A stretch of DNA of 9,534 nt from Chloroflexota bacterium (GCA_023250255.1 JAHFBB010000019.1:1-9534); one strand, 5' to 3'. Counted from the stretch's first letter, positions 1 to 7,736 are shown. A program made the numbers and translations. Notes: a model not told the origin generated them from the sequence alone.

Positions 1-1805
1 GCCCCATCCCATCGGAGCGTGAGGGGCAGGAACGGCTGACCAAGACCAAGGCGCTGGCCATCCTCAGCAGCGACAACATCAGTTCAAGCGCATACGGCCC
101 GGAAGAAATCATGCGCGTGTTGGTCGGTGGTGGAGCCGCCTTGCTCAGCCTGACCCTGCCGATTGCCGGGGCCATCATCCTGATGCTGGCCATCGTTGCG
201 GCGTCCTATCGTCAGACGATCAAGGCCTACCCCCGGGGCGCAAGCAGCTATCTCGTGGCCGCCGACAATCTCGGTGACGTAGCCGGTGTGATTGCCGCCG
301 CGGCCCTGCTGATTGGATACGTGGTCACCGTGGCAATCTCCATCTCCGCTGGAGTCGCCGCCCTGAGCTCGCTGGCGCCGGCGATCTTCCACTACCGCGT
401 GTGGATCAGTCTCGCCCTGATCGGCCTCCTTGCCCTCGGCAACCTGCGTGGCATTCGTGAATCGGGCGCGATTTTCATGGCCCCGACCTACGCCTACATC
501 GTGGTCATCGCCGGTATCGTGCTGTGGGGCATGTTCCAGGTCGCAACCGGCACGCTGGCCCCGTACACCCCGCCCCCGGAGTGGAATGTTCAGACCGGCG
601 TGACGGCCGTCAGCCTGTTCCTCATCCTACGGGCCTTTTCTCACGGCGCGGTCGCTCTCACCGGGGTCGAGGCCATCTCCGACGGCGTGCCGGCCTTCAA
701 GCCCCCGGAATGGCGGAATGCGCGGACGACCCTGACCTGGGCGGCCGTGATTTTCGGCGTCTTGTTCCTGGGGATCGCCTACCTGGCTGCGACCATCGGC
801 ATCATCCCCGACCCGGCCGAGGAGCAGACCGTCCTGAGCATCATGGTGCGCCAGATCGCCGGCGAGGGATGGATCCTGGTGCTCGCGCAGGTGGTGACCG
901 CCCTCCTGCTGGTCCTTGCTGCGAACACGAGCTTTGCCGACTTCCCGCGCCTGTCATCGTTCCTCGCGCGTGATGGCTTCATGCCTCGCCAATTTGCCTT
1001 CCGCGGCGAGCGGCTGGCATTCACCACCGGGATTCTGGCGCTCTCGTTCATGGCCGCCCTGCTGGTGGTCGCCTTCACTGCCAGCGTGGCGGGTCTCATC
1101 CCGCTGTACACCCTGGGGGTGTTCATCGCCTTTACCCTGTCCCAGTTCGGTATGGCTGTCCGCTGGTACCGGCGCCGCGAACCGGGCTGGCAGCGGGGGC
1201 TGGCGATCAATGGCCTGGGTGCCGCAACAACGGCCGTCGTGGCGGTGGTGGTGGGCGGCAGCAACTTTGCGGACGGCGCGTGGCTGGTGATCGTGCTGGT
1301 GCCCTGCTTGATGGCCCTCCTGATGGGGATCCGTCGTCATTACCGCTGGCTCGAGGCCGAGCTCCGCCTCGACGAGGCGGGCTCGGGTGCCGAGGCCACC
1401 CTGCCCCCGATCGTGGTCGTACCGATCTCGACGCTCGACCTCCAGTCCCGGGCAGCCATCGCATTCGCCCATTCGATCAGCCCCAACCCGACTGCATTGC
1501 ATGTGACGGCGGACCCGGCCACCGCCGATCGACTGCGCGCATCGTGGCCCGAATGGGCCAAAGCGACTGACCTGGTGGTCATTGAGTCTCCCTACCGCGC
1601 GATGATCGCTCCCCTGCTGCGCTACCTTGACGCGATCCAGGCCCAGGCTCCTGGTCGGCCGGTGGTGGTGGTGTTGTCCGAGCTCGTCCCGCGCCATTGG
1701 TGGGAAAACATCCTGCACAACCAGACGTCCCTTCGTCTCAAGCTCCGCCTGTTCGGTCGGAGGAACACGATCGTGGCCGACGTGCCCTTCCACCTCGACC
1801 GATGA
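1..1805 (+). CDS. KimA-like APC/KUP-family potassium importer, copy 1 (5' end cut by window)
   Basis: The frame is open from base 3, 600 codons to TGA. The ATG at 111 is internal, because homology to copy 2 continues upstream of it. The family (B. subtilis KimA/YdaO, about 607 residues) is a homodimeric inner-membrane H+/K+ symporter with about 12 helices and a cytosolic C-terminal domain. Numbering from base 3, the ion-site helix 1 motif SSDNISSSAY is at residues 22-31 (Asp24, Tyr31), helix 6 has the ALTGVE motif, and the C-terminal domain (about 460-600) ends with the family-typical HNQT and LRLFG segments. Against my recollection of KimA, D36, Y43, Y118, T121, S125, T230 and E233 are kept. 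Asp117 is replaced by Gly105 (codon 315-317). A 4-bp overlap couples it to copy 2. Substrate is inferred from homology; a broader APC permease role is possible. Confidence 0.88.
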   Translation, partial: PIPSEREGQERLTKTKALAILSSDNISSSAYGPEEIMRVLVGGGAALLSLTLPIAGAIILMLAIVAASYRQTIKAYPRGASSYLVAADNLGDVAGVIAAAALLIGYVVTVAISISAGVAALSSLAPAIFHYRVWISLALIGLLALGNLRGIRESGAIFMAPTYAYIVVIAGIVLWGMFQVATGTLAPYTPPPEWNVQTGVTAVSLFLILRAFSHGAVALTGVEAISDGVPAFKPPEWRNARTTLTWAAVIFGVLFLGIAYLAATIGIIPDPAEEQTVLSIMVRQIAGEGWILVLAQVVTALLLVLAANTSFADFPRLSSFLARDGFMPRQFAFRGERLAFTTGILALSFMAALLVVAFTASVAGLIPLYTLGVFIAFTLSQFGMAVRWYRRREPGWQRGLAINGLGAATTAVVAVVVGGSNFADGAWLVIVLVPCLMALLMGIRRHYRWLEAELRLDEAGSGAEATLPPIVVVPISTLDLQSRAAIAFAHSISPNPTALHVTADPATADRLRASWPEWAKATDLVVIESPYRAMIAPLLRYLDAIQAQAPGRPVVVVLSELVPRHWWENILHNQTSLRLKLRLFGRRNTIVADVPFHLDR

Positions 1806-3853
1806 GCCGCCTCCCTCCCGACAAGCCGCCCCCGCCGGCTGGCGACGTCGACCCAAATCTCGAGACCAAGCGGTCGACCCGTGGCCGGCTGCCCGGCGAT
1901 GCCTACGTGCGCATCGAGCGGCCGGCAGAGGATGAGTTCGAACACGATGCGGATCGGCTGGTGGCCACCGAGCGGACGCTTGCGCCAACGACCGGCTGGC
2001 GAGCGGCAATCCGCAAAACGCAGAACGTCCTCGTCGGCAAGCCGATCTCGAGCGACGAGGAAGAGTCCGAACGGCTGACCAAGGTCAAGGCGCTGGCGGT
2101 GTTCAGCAGCGACAACATCAGTTCGAGCGCCTACGCGACCGAGGAAATGATGCGTGTGCTGCTCATCGCCGGGGTGGCGGCCATCAGCCTGACATTGCCG
2201 CTGACCATGGCCATCGTGGCGGTGTTGGCCGTGGTTGCGCTGTCTTATCGGCAGACGATTCGCGCCTATCCCGACGGAGCCTCGAGCTACCTGGTGGCAA
2301 CCGATAACCTCGGCACCGGCGCCGGACTGCTCGCGGGAGCGGCATTGCTCATCGACTACACCCTGACGGTAGCGGTATCGGTCGCGGCGGGGGTGGCGGC
2401 GATCACCTCGCTCGTTCCCGAGGTACACGACCTGCGAGTCCTGTTGGCTGTCCTGATCGTGGCCCTGCTGACGCTCGGCAACCTGCGCGGGATTCGCGAG
2501 TCGGGAACGATCTTCATGGCGCCGACCTACCTGTACCTGCTGGCACTCGGTGGCGTGATCGTATGGGGCCTGGTGCGCCAGGCGAGCGGGGACCTGCCCA
2601 CCTTCGTGCCGCCATCAGATTGGATCCCCGTCGAGGGGGTCGGCCTTGCCGGATTGGGTGGGCTGTTCCTCATCCTGCGCGCCTTCAGTTCCGGAGCTGC
2701 CGCGCTGACCGGCGTCGAGGCCATTTCCGATGGAGTTCCTGCGTTCAAGAAGCCCGAATGGCGAAATGCACGGGTCACCCTGACCTGGGCTGCCGTGCTG
2801 TTCGGCCTGCTCTTCCTGGGTATCAGCTACCTCGCCCAGGCCATGGCCGTCATCCCCGACCCGACCGAGCGTCAGACGGTGCTGTCGCTGGTGACTCGCC
2901 AGATCACCGGTGGCGGCTGGTACCTGGTGCTTGTCCAGGTGGCGACGGCCATGATTCTCACCCTGGCCGCCAACACCGCCTTTGCCGACTTCCCACGCCT
3001 GTCGTCGTTCCTGGCGCGGGATGGCTTCATGCCACGGCAATTCGGATTCCGCGGCGAGCGGCTCGCGTTCTCGACTGGGATCATTGCCCTGGCCGGCCTG
3101 GCAACCATCCTGCTCGTGGGCTTCGAGGCGAGCGTGACCGCCCTCATTCCGCTGTACACCCTGGGTGTGTTCATCGCGTTCACCCTCTCGCAAAGCGGGA
3201 TGGTGACCCGCTGGTGGCGAAATCGTGGGAGCGGCTGGCGCTTTGGCCTGGTGGTCAATGGTGCCGGCGCGGTGACGACCGCAGTGATCACGGTTATCGT
3301 GGTTTCCACCAAGTTCCTGTCCGGCGCCTGGGTGGTCGTCCTGCTCCTGCCGGTGCTCATCGGTCTGATGCTCGGCATCAGGCGCCACTACCGTCGTGTG
3401 GCCAGCGCGCTGGAGGTTGAGCGGCTCGGGAGCGCGGAGGCGCCACCGCCGCCCATCGTGGTGGTCCCAATCGCCCGCCTGGATCGAGCCGCCCGCGGTG
3501 CCCTGCGCTTCGCCAACGCCATCGCCCCGCATGCGACCGCGGTGCACATCACCAACGATCCCGACAGCGCGGCCGAACTGCGCCGCCGGTGGCCCGAATG
3601 GGGCGGCGGTACCGAGTTGGTAATCGTGGAATCGCCCTACCGAGCGCTCATCGGTCCACTACTCCGCTACCTCGACGCGCTCCAGGCCCAGAGTCCGAAT
3701 CGGTCAGTGGTGGTTGTCCTGTCGGAAGTTGCGCCGCGCCACTGGTGGGAGAACTTCCTCCACAACCAGACGACCTTCCGCCTCAAGCTCCGACTCTTTG
3801 GGCGACCGGGCACGATCGTGGCCGACGTTCCCTACCACCTGCCCGACGAGTAG
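1802..3853 (+). CDS. KimA-like APC/KUP-family potassium importer, copy 2
   Basis: This is a complete gene of 683 residues. The open frame extends upstream to 1697, but only the ATG at 1802 avoids a long overlap; it forms ATGA with the stop of copy 1. No Shine-Dalgarno sequence is seen before it, so translation is probably coupled. Residues 1 to about 65 are a hydrophilic extension, Pro-rich then acidic, absent from B. subtilis KimA. The match to KimA starts near the segment VLVGKPIS (76-83). Ion-site residues by alignment are D104, Y111, D185, Y186, T189, S193, T303 and E306, all as in KimA. The remaining membrane helices run to about 480. The cytosolic domain (about 530-683) carries VVVP, ESPYRAL and HNQT segments. 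It looks about 60-65% identical to copy 1 by eye. Likely role is K+ uptake across the inner membrane. In Bacillus the family is controlled by c-di-AMP; nothing in this window shows whether that holds here. Confidence 0.92.
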   Translation: MSRLPPDKPPPPAGDVDPNLETKRSTRGRLPGDAYVRIERPAEDEFEHDADRLVATERTLAPTTGWRAAIRKTQNVLVGKPISSDEEESERLTKVKALAVFSSDNISSSAYATEEMMRVLLIAGVAAISLTLPLTMAIVAVLAVVALSYRQTIRAYPDGASSYLVATDNLGTGAGLLAGAALLIDYTLTVAVSVAAGVAAITSLVPEVHDLRVLLAVLIVALLTLGNLRGIRESGTIFMAPTYLYLLALGGVIVWGLVRQASGDLPTFVPPSDWIPVEGVGLAGLGGLFLILRAFSSGAAALTGVEAISDGVPAFKKPEWRNARVTLTWAAVLFGLLFLGISYLAQAMAVIPDPTERQTVLSLVTRQITGGGWYLVLVQVATAMILTLAANTAFADFPRLSSFLARDGFMPRQFGFRGERLAFSTGIIALAGLATILLVGFEASVTALIPLYTLGVFIAFTLSQSGMVTRWWRNRGSGWRFGLVVNGAGAVTTAVITVIVVSTKFLSGAWVVVLLLPVLIGLMLGIRRHYRRVASALEVERLGSAEAPPPPIVVVPIARLDRAARGALRFANAIAPHATAVHITNDPDSAAELRRRWPEWGGGTELVIVESPYRALIGPLLRYLDALQAQSPNRSVVVVLSEVAPRHWWENFLHNQTTFRLKLRLFGRPGTIVADVPYHLPDE

Positions 3854-3859
3854 CAGGAA

Positions 3860-3935
3860 TGGCGCGCCGGGCAGGATTCGAACCCGCGGCCTGGTGGTCC
3901 GAAGCCACCCGCTCTATCCACTGAGCTACCGGCGC
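3860..3935 (-). tRNA. tRNA-Arg, anticodon UCG
   Basis: A full cloverleaf folds on the minus strand. The 7-bp acceptor stem GCGCCGG/CCGGCGC pairs perfectly. The D stem is GCTC/GAGC, the anticodon stem is GGTGG/CCACC around loop CTTCGGA (anticodon TCG, reading CGA), and the T arm holds TTCGAAT. The body is 73 nt and the 3' CCA is encoded (3860-3862). The gene lies between the PPC gene upstream on the same strand and the converging transporter, whose stop is only 6 bp from the CCA end. Confidence 0.97.
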
Positions 3936-3943
3936 CGGCGCAG

Positions 3944-3949
3944 ATTGTA
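3944..3949 (-). promoter_or_regulatory. -10 box of the tRNA-Arg promoter (candidate)
   Basis: On the minus strand the hexamer TACAAT (5 of 6 to TATAAT) ends 8 bases before the mature tRNA 5' end. A transcript started about 7 bases downstream would begin almost exactly at the tRNA. No TTGACA-like -35 is seen at 16-18 bp, where GC-rich coding sequence of the PPC gene lies. It stands out in a very GC-rich context, but it is a single motif. Confidence 0.5.
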
Positions 3950-3954
3950 GCGGC

Positions 3955-3973
3955 GGCCCTTCACCAGAGGGCC
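3955..3973 (-). other. Short hairpin at the PPC gene stop codon
   Basis: GGCCCT and AGGGCC form a perfect 6-bp stem with a 7-base loop that contains the TGA stop of the PPC gene. No U-run follows on either strand, so it is not a standard intrinsic terminator. It may simply slow polymerase or protect the mRNA end, or be chance in GC-rich DNA. Confidence 0.25.
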
Positions 3974-4389
3974 AGGCCGGACTCCTGATCGAGCGTGCGG
4001 ATCAGGTCGACATTCAGCAGCTCGCGGATCTCGATCTCGGCGGCAAACACCGCGGTTCCGCGCAGGAGGTGCCCGCCGACGCAGGCACCGTGGGCATCGG
4101 CAAACGTGGCGTGCGCGTGGAGGAACGGAGTTCCGTCGCGGAGGCTGATGTTGCCGATGAACCCGACAATCTCGTGATGGCTCTCGCTGCCAAGCTCAGC
4201 GTACCGGTGATCGTCCTGTTCGTAGTAGGCGAAGGCCGCCTGGCTGACGGCACCGATGACGCTCACCCACGCCGCGGCGATCCGGTGTTCGCTCGCGATT
4301 CGTTCAATCTCCAGGACAAGGTCGCTGCCGGTCGCCAATCGACCGACCATCACCCGGCCGACGGACGATTCCCAGAGCCGATGCTCCAC
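3961..4389 (-). CDS. PPC/DUF296-domain protein (putative DNA-binding, metal-binding)
   Basis: The product has 142 residues, essentially one PPC (plants and prokaryotes conserved, DUF296, COG1661) domain. The family forms trimers; in plants it is joined to AT-hooks in transcription regulators, while bacterial stand-alone members are of unclear role. Visible hallmarks are GRLATGSDLVLEI (16-28), the glycine-rich VSVIGAVSQAAFAYY strand region (42-56), and the putative metal ligands His91 and His93 (LHAHATFAD) with His107 (VGGHL). The start is GTG at 4389. It follows the permease stop TAA by one base, with AAGGGG about 10 bases upstream inside the permease gene, which points to translational coupling. 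An ATG 13 codons in would cut into the domain. No membrane segment or signal peptide is seen. A regulatory role for the neighbouring transporter is a guess from position only. Confidence 0.9.
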   Translation of the reverse strand: MEHRLWESSVGRVMVGRLATGSDLVLEIERIASEHRIAAAWVSVIGAVSQAAFAYYEQDDHRYAELGSESHHEIVGFIGNISLRDGTPFLHAHATFADAHGACVGGHLLRGTAVFAAEIEIRELLNVDLIRTLDQESGLALW

Positions 4390-4390
4390 C

Positions 4391-6931
4391 TTACTCGTAC
4401 CCCTTGAGGCCGGCGACCATCGACAGTTTGGCCGCGCGGCGAGCCGGGTACACCCCGGCCAGGGCCGAGATCCCGAGCCCCATCAATGCCACGGCTGCCA
4501 GCAACGGCCAGGGAATCACCAGCCCGGCGGCGAAATCGGCGTGTGAACTGGTCGCGACAATCGCCCAGGCCATCAGTACGCCCGCCCCTGCGGCCAGCAG
4601 ACCGCCGACCAGACCCATGATCGAAGCCTCGGCCACGACCATCGCCTGCACCTGGCCGACCGTCATGCCATGGGCGCGCAGGATCGCGATCTCGCGCACC
4701 CGCTCGCTCACGGCCAGGCTGAGCGTATTCACGATTCCCAGCGCACCGATGAGGACCGCCACCAGGGCCAGCGCGTCGTACAGGCCGATGAGCTCATCCA
4801 GGCTCCGGGTCAGCCGATCGGCGACCTGCTGGGCGCTCAGCGGCTCGCCGGCGTTGTCCGCCGCCGCCGCAGCCACCAGCCCTTCGTAAGTCGCGGCGGT
4901 AACCGTCGGCTGGCGGACCATGGCCCACAGAGAGGCATCGGTGACCCCCCACAGCGCCTCCGCATCCGCCAAGGACATGATCACCGAGGCCTCGCCCGTC
5001 CGCCCGGGGAGTGAGTAGGCGACGATACCGACGATCTCGAATCCCGCCGCCGACTCGCCGGGCAGGTCAAGAGTCACGTTCCGATGGATGGTCAGTCCTT
5101 CGCGGCTGGCGAAGGACTGCGGAATCAGCACCGCGCCCCCGTCGCGCAACGCCTCGAAAGCGACGCCTCGGTCGCCCTCGACCATGATCAACGAACCTTC
5201 GTCCTCGAAGGTGGTGGGGTCGATGGCCGCCATCCCGACCTCTCTGCGCACGCCATCGTCGTCGAGAACCGCGGGGAACAGGGCCACCGGGGACGCGACC
5301 TTGGTGCCGGTGACGCTGGCGAATACGGGCGTGAAGTCGTCGATCGGGACGGGGATTGGCAGTCGAATGGCATAGCCGCCGGGCATGATCGAGTTCACCC
5401 ATCGGTCTGCGGTCTGGTCGGCCGATGCGGAGGTCGTGCCCAGCGCGACCACTGCACCAAGCGCGACCGTCATGGCCGCGACAGTCAGACCGGCCCGCGC
5501 GCGGTCGCGGCTCAGGTTGGCGCGACCAAGGTACCCGCCGGCACCAAAGAACCAGGTGAACGGGCTGGACACGATCCGACCGAGCGGTTCGAGGGCGAAG
5601 GCTGCAGCCAGGCCGGCCCCGACCAACACCGCCACGGCAACGACAATGGTGGCCAACGGTGAGGTTCCGCGTGTCAGGGGATAGATGACCAGCCCGACGA
5701 CCAGGACCGCGACTTCGATGATCGCGATCCAGCGCAGCCGACTCCACAGTGAGCGACCGGGTCGCTGCGAGGCCCGCAGGGTGTCCATGGTCGGGACCGC
5801 CGCCGCATCCGCGGCCGGCGTCCAGGAGGCAAACATCGTGACGGCCACCCCCACCAGGAACGCCACGGCCAGCGCCTGCGAATCGATGGGCAGGCCGCTG
5901 ACCAGGACGGTCCGGGTCGCACCCAGGATGGCGATCATGGCGGCCCCAATTGCCACGCCCAGCGCGACGCCCAGACCAGCGCCGATCACCCCCAGGTACA
6001 GCCCCTGGCGCAGGACCAGGTTGCGGATCTGCCGGCGAACCATCCCCGCGGCGCGCAGCAAGCCGATCTCGCGAGTCCGTTCCGAGACCGTCATGGCGAG
6101 GGTGTTGGTGACGACAAATGCGCCGACCGCCAGGGCAACCAGCCCGAACAGGAAACTGATTCCGGCGAATCCGGCCTGGGCCGCGCCGAGTTCGGCCGCA
6201 GCGTCCTCCTGGGTCTCGACCACGAACGGCTCGGCCATTTCGCGGTTGATGCCCTCCTGGACGACATCGATCTCGCCCTCCACCACGACCAGATCCACCG
6301 CGGTGATCGGCGCCGGGACGTCGAATGCTTCGCTGAGGACGCTTCGATCCATGACCCCGACCGCACCGTTGGCCAGTGCGCCAAAACCGGTGGGCTCGAG
6401 CAGACCGACGATCGTGAGGACTGGCGCCTCGGTCCGCGAGCCGGTCAGCAGGAGTTCATCTCCGAGGGCCAACCCTTTCTCACGGGCGTAGGCCACCCCG
6501 AGCACGATTTCGTTGGGAGCGCCCGTCGACAGGTACCGCCCGGCGGCGAGGGCCGGCTCGCGGACGGCGGCCTCATCGGCTGGGTCCACTCCGATGACCA
6601 GCAGGGGGAAGACCCGCTCGTTGTCACCGGGGAGCGTCGACAGGGTCAAACGACGCTCGGCGACGACGGCGGCAGCCTCCACGCCGTCGAGCGTCCGCAG
6701 GGTGTCAACCGCCCGCTGGGTCAGGCCGATCTGGGCGTCGAACGAACGCACCCGCAGATCGGCGTTGCCGTACAGATCACGTGCCGCGCGTTCCACCGCT
6801 TCCGCGGATGCCTGGTTGGCGAGGAACGTCCCCGCAACAAGCGCGACACCGAGGGCTATCCCCAGGAGAGTCAGCCCGGTCCGCAGCGGACGGGCGGCGA
6901 GGCTGCGCCAGGCGAGTGCCGAGAGTCGCAT
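4391..6931 (-). CDS. MacB/LolC-type ABC transporter permease with two FtsX domains
   Basis: The product is an 846-residue inner-membrane permease. Helix 1 is at about 17-37, followed by a MacB-like periplasmic region (about 40-245). The first FtsX domain spans about 250-380 with the signature TREIGLLRAAGM (286-297). Two linker helices lie at about 402-420 and 428-448, another at about 480-500, followed by a second extracytoplasmic region (about 510-705). The second FtsX domain (about 715-840) carries VREIAILRAHGM (745-756). The near-repeated signatures show an internally doubled permease, so one chain can supply both halves of the transporter, giving about 10 helices. Such mechanotransmission-type ABC systems act on lipoproteins, peptides or envelope substrates; the substrate here is not evident. 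The ATG at 6931 lies 18 bp after the ATPase stop, with AGG about 9 bases before it. It is the partner of the ATPase at 6950-7705. Confidence 0.95.
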   Translation of the reverse strand: MRLSALAWRSLAARPLRTGLTLLGIALGVALVAGTFLANQASAEAVERAARDLYGNADLRVRSFDAQIGLTQRAVDTLRTLDGVEAAAVVAERRLTLSTLPGDNERVFPLLVIGVDPADEAAVREPALAAGRYLSTGAPNEIVLGVAYAREKGLALGDELLLTGSRTEAPVLTIVGLLEPTGFGALANGAVGVMDRSVLSEAFDVPAPITAVDLVVVEGEIDVVQEGINREMAEPFVVETQEDAAAELGAAQAGFAGISFLFGLVALAVGAFVVTNTLAMTVSERTREIGLLRAAGMVRRQIRNLVLRQGLYLGVIGAGLGVALGVAIGAAMIAILGATRTVLVSGLPIDSQALAVAFLVGVAVTMFASWTPAADAAAVPTMDTLRASQRPGRSLWSRLRWIAIIEVAVLVVGLVIYPLTRGTSPLATIVVAVAVLVGAGLAAAFALEPLGRIVSSPFTWFFGAGGYLGRANLSRDRARAGLTVAAMTVALGAVVALGTTSASADQTADRWVNSIMPGGYAIRLPIPVPIDDFTPVFASVTGTKVASPVALFPAVLDDDGVRREVGMAAIDPTTFEDEGSLIMVEGDRGVAFEALRDGGAVLIPQSFASREGLTIHRNVTLDLPGESAAGFEIVGIVAYSLPGRTGEASVIMSLADAEALWGVTDASLWAMVRQPTVTAATYEGLVAAAAADNAGEPLSAQQVADRLTRSLDELIGLYDALALVAVLIGALGIVNTLSLAVSERVREIAILRAHGMTVGQVQAMVVAEASIMGLVGGLLAAGAGVLMAWAIVATSSHADFAAGLVIPWPLLAAVALMGLGISALAGVYPARRAAKLSMVAGLKGYE

Positions 6932-6949
6932 CGGGCCGGACCTGCGGGC

Positions 6950-7705
6950 CTAGAGGCCCAGTTGGGCCAGGCGCGCGATCAACGGCCCCGCGTCATGGTT
7001 GGCGCGACGACCGAGGCGGACCTCGTCGATGATCTGCCCGTCACGCACGATGAGTACCCGATCGGCGTATGCCGCGGCGCGCGCATCATGGGTCACCAGC
7101 ACAATCGTCTGGCCCAGGCGCTCGGACGAATCCCACAGGATGTCGAGGATCTCCGCACCGGTCGCGTAGTCAAGGTTGCCGGTGGGCTCGTCGGCCAACA
7201 GGATCGCCGGCTCCCCCGCCAGGGCACGGGCGATGGCCACTCGTTGCTGCTCACCGGCCGACAGCTGGTCCGGCCGATGGTTGACCTTCTCGGACAGGCC
7301 GACCATTTCGAGGACCTCTTCCACCCGCGATCGCTTCTCCGCGACCGATACACCGGCGATGAGGAACGGCAGGGCGACGTTCTCGGCCACCGACAGGATC
7401 GGCAGCAGGTTGAAGTATTGGAAGACGAAGCCGGTCTTGGTGCGACGGGTCATCGACGCGTGTTCATCATCGAGGCTACCGAAGGGCACGCCGTCGATGA
7501 TCACCTCGCCTGCATTGGGTTGATCGAGTCCGCCCAGGAGGTGAAGGACGGTCGACTTGCCGGCACCCGACTCGCCCATGATCGCCACGAACTCGCCGCG
7601 TTTCACCGACAGCGAGACCCCACGAACCACCTCGACCTCGCTGCCGCCCACCGGATAGCGCTTGACGAGGTCGCGCGCTTCAAGAATCGATTCCATCGGT
7701 CCCAA
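6950..7705 (-). CDS. LolD/MacB-type ABC transporter ATPase
   Basis: The product has 251 residues and all ABC motifs: Walker A GESGAGKST (44-52), Q-loop Gln96, signature LSAGEQQ (148-154, Ala in place of the usual second Gly), Walker B ending in catalytic Glu173, D-loop GNLD (176-179) and switch His206. Spacing and the FQYFNLLP stretch fit the LolD/MacB/FtsE subgroup that powers FtsX-type permeases, which is the next gene. The start is ambiguous. A strong GGAGG (7712-7716) sits 6 bases before a TTG at 7705, favouring that start. An ATG three codons later (7696) would leave a 15-base spacing but could serve a leaderless transcript. The core begins at MESILEARDLV either way. Confidence 0.95.
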   Translation of the reverse strand: MGPMESILEARDLVKRYPVGGSEVEVVRGVSLSVKRGEFVAIMGESGAGKSTVLHLLGGLDQPNAGEVIIDGVPFGSLDDEHASMTRRTKTGFVFQYFNLLPILSVAENVALPFLIAGVSVAEKRSRVEEVLEMVGLSEKVNHRPDQLSAGEQQRVAIARALAGEPAILLADEPTGNLDYATGAEILDILWDSSERLGQTIVLVTHDARAAAYADRVLIVRDGQIIDEVRLGRRANHDAGPLIARLAQLGL

Positions 7706-7736
7706 GAATAGCCTCCATTTCGTTGCCAGCTGTCAA
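7705..7736 (-). promoter_or_regulatory. Candidate promoter for the ABC ATPase-permease-PPC operon
   Basis: On the minus strand a perfect TTGACA (7731-7736) is followed after 20 bp by TATTCT (7705-7710). The spacing is longer than the usual 16-18 bp, which weakens the call. If used, transcription would start about at the ATG at 7696, and the GGAGG lying between the boxes would not be in the mRNA. If the GGAGG is the working ribosome site, the real promoter is further upstream or the CAP gene promoter drives the operon. Confidence 0.3.
7712..7716 (-). promoter_or_regulatory. Shine-Dalgarno site deciding a TTG start for the ABC ATPase
   Basis: GGAGG on the minus strand lies 6 bases before TTG (7705) and 15 bases before the first ATG (7696). 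By spacing it supports the TTG start. Confidence 0.55.

Noticed and set aside
1..110. A c-di-AMP (ydaO) riboswitch controlling the KimA-like genes
   Set aside because: The window opens inside the first coding sequence, so any 5' leader lies outside, and no riboswitch is present in the 1800 bp visible before copy 2.
84..2428. Long open frames on the minus strand opposite the transporters (for example 954-2009 and 1622-2428)
   Set aside because: They are antisense shadows of GC-rich coding sequence. Their translations are rich in Arg, His, Gly and Gln with no domain, while the plus-strand frames match a known family throughout.
5685..6491. 268-codon plus-strand open frame inside the FtsX permease gene
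   Set aside because: The translation is Arg/Thr/Ser/Pro-rich and featureless, and is fully covered by the well-supported permease on the other strand.
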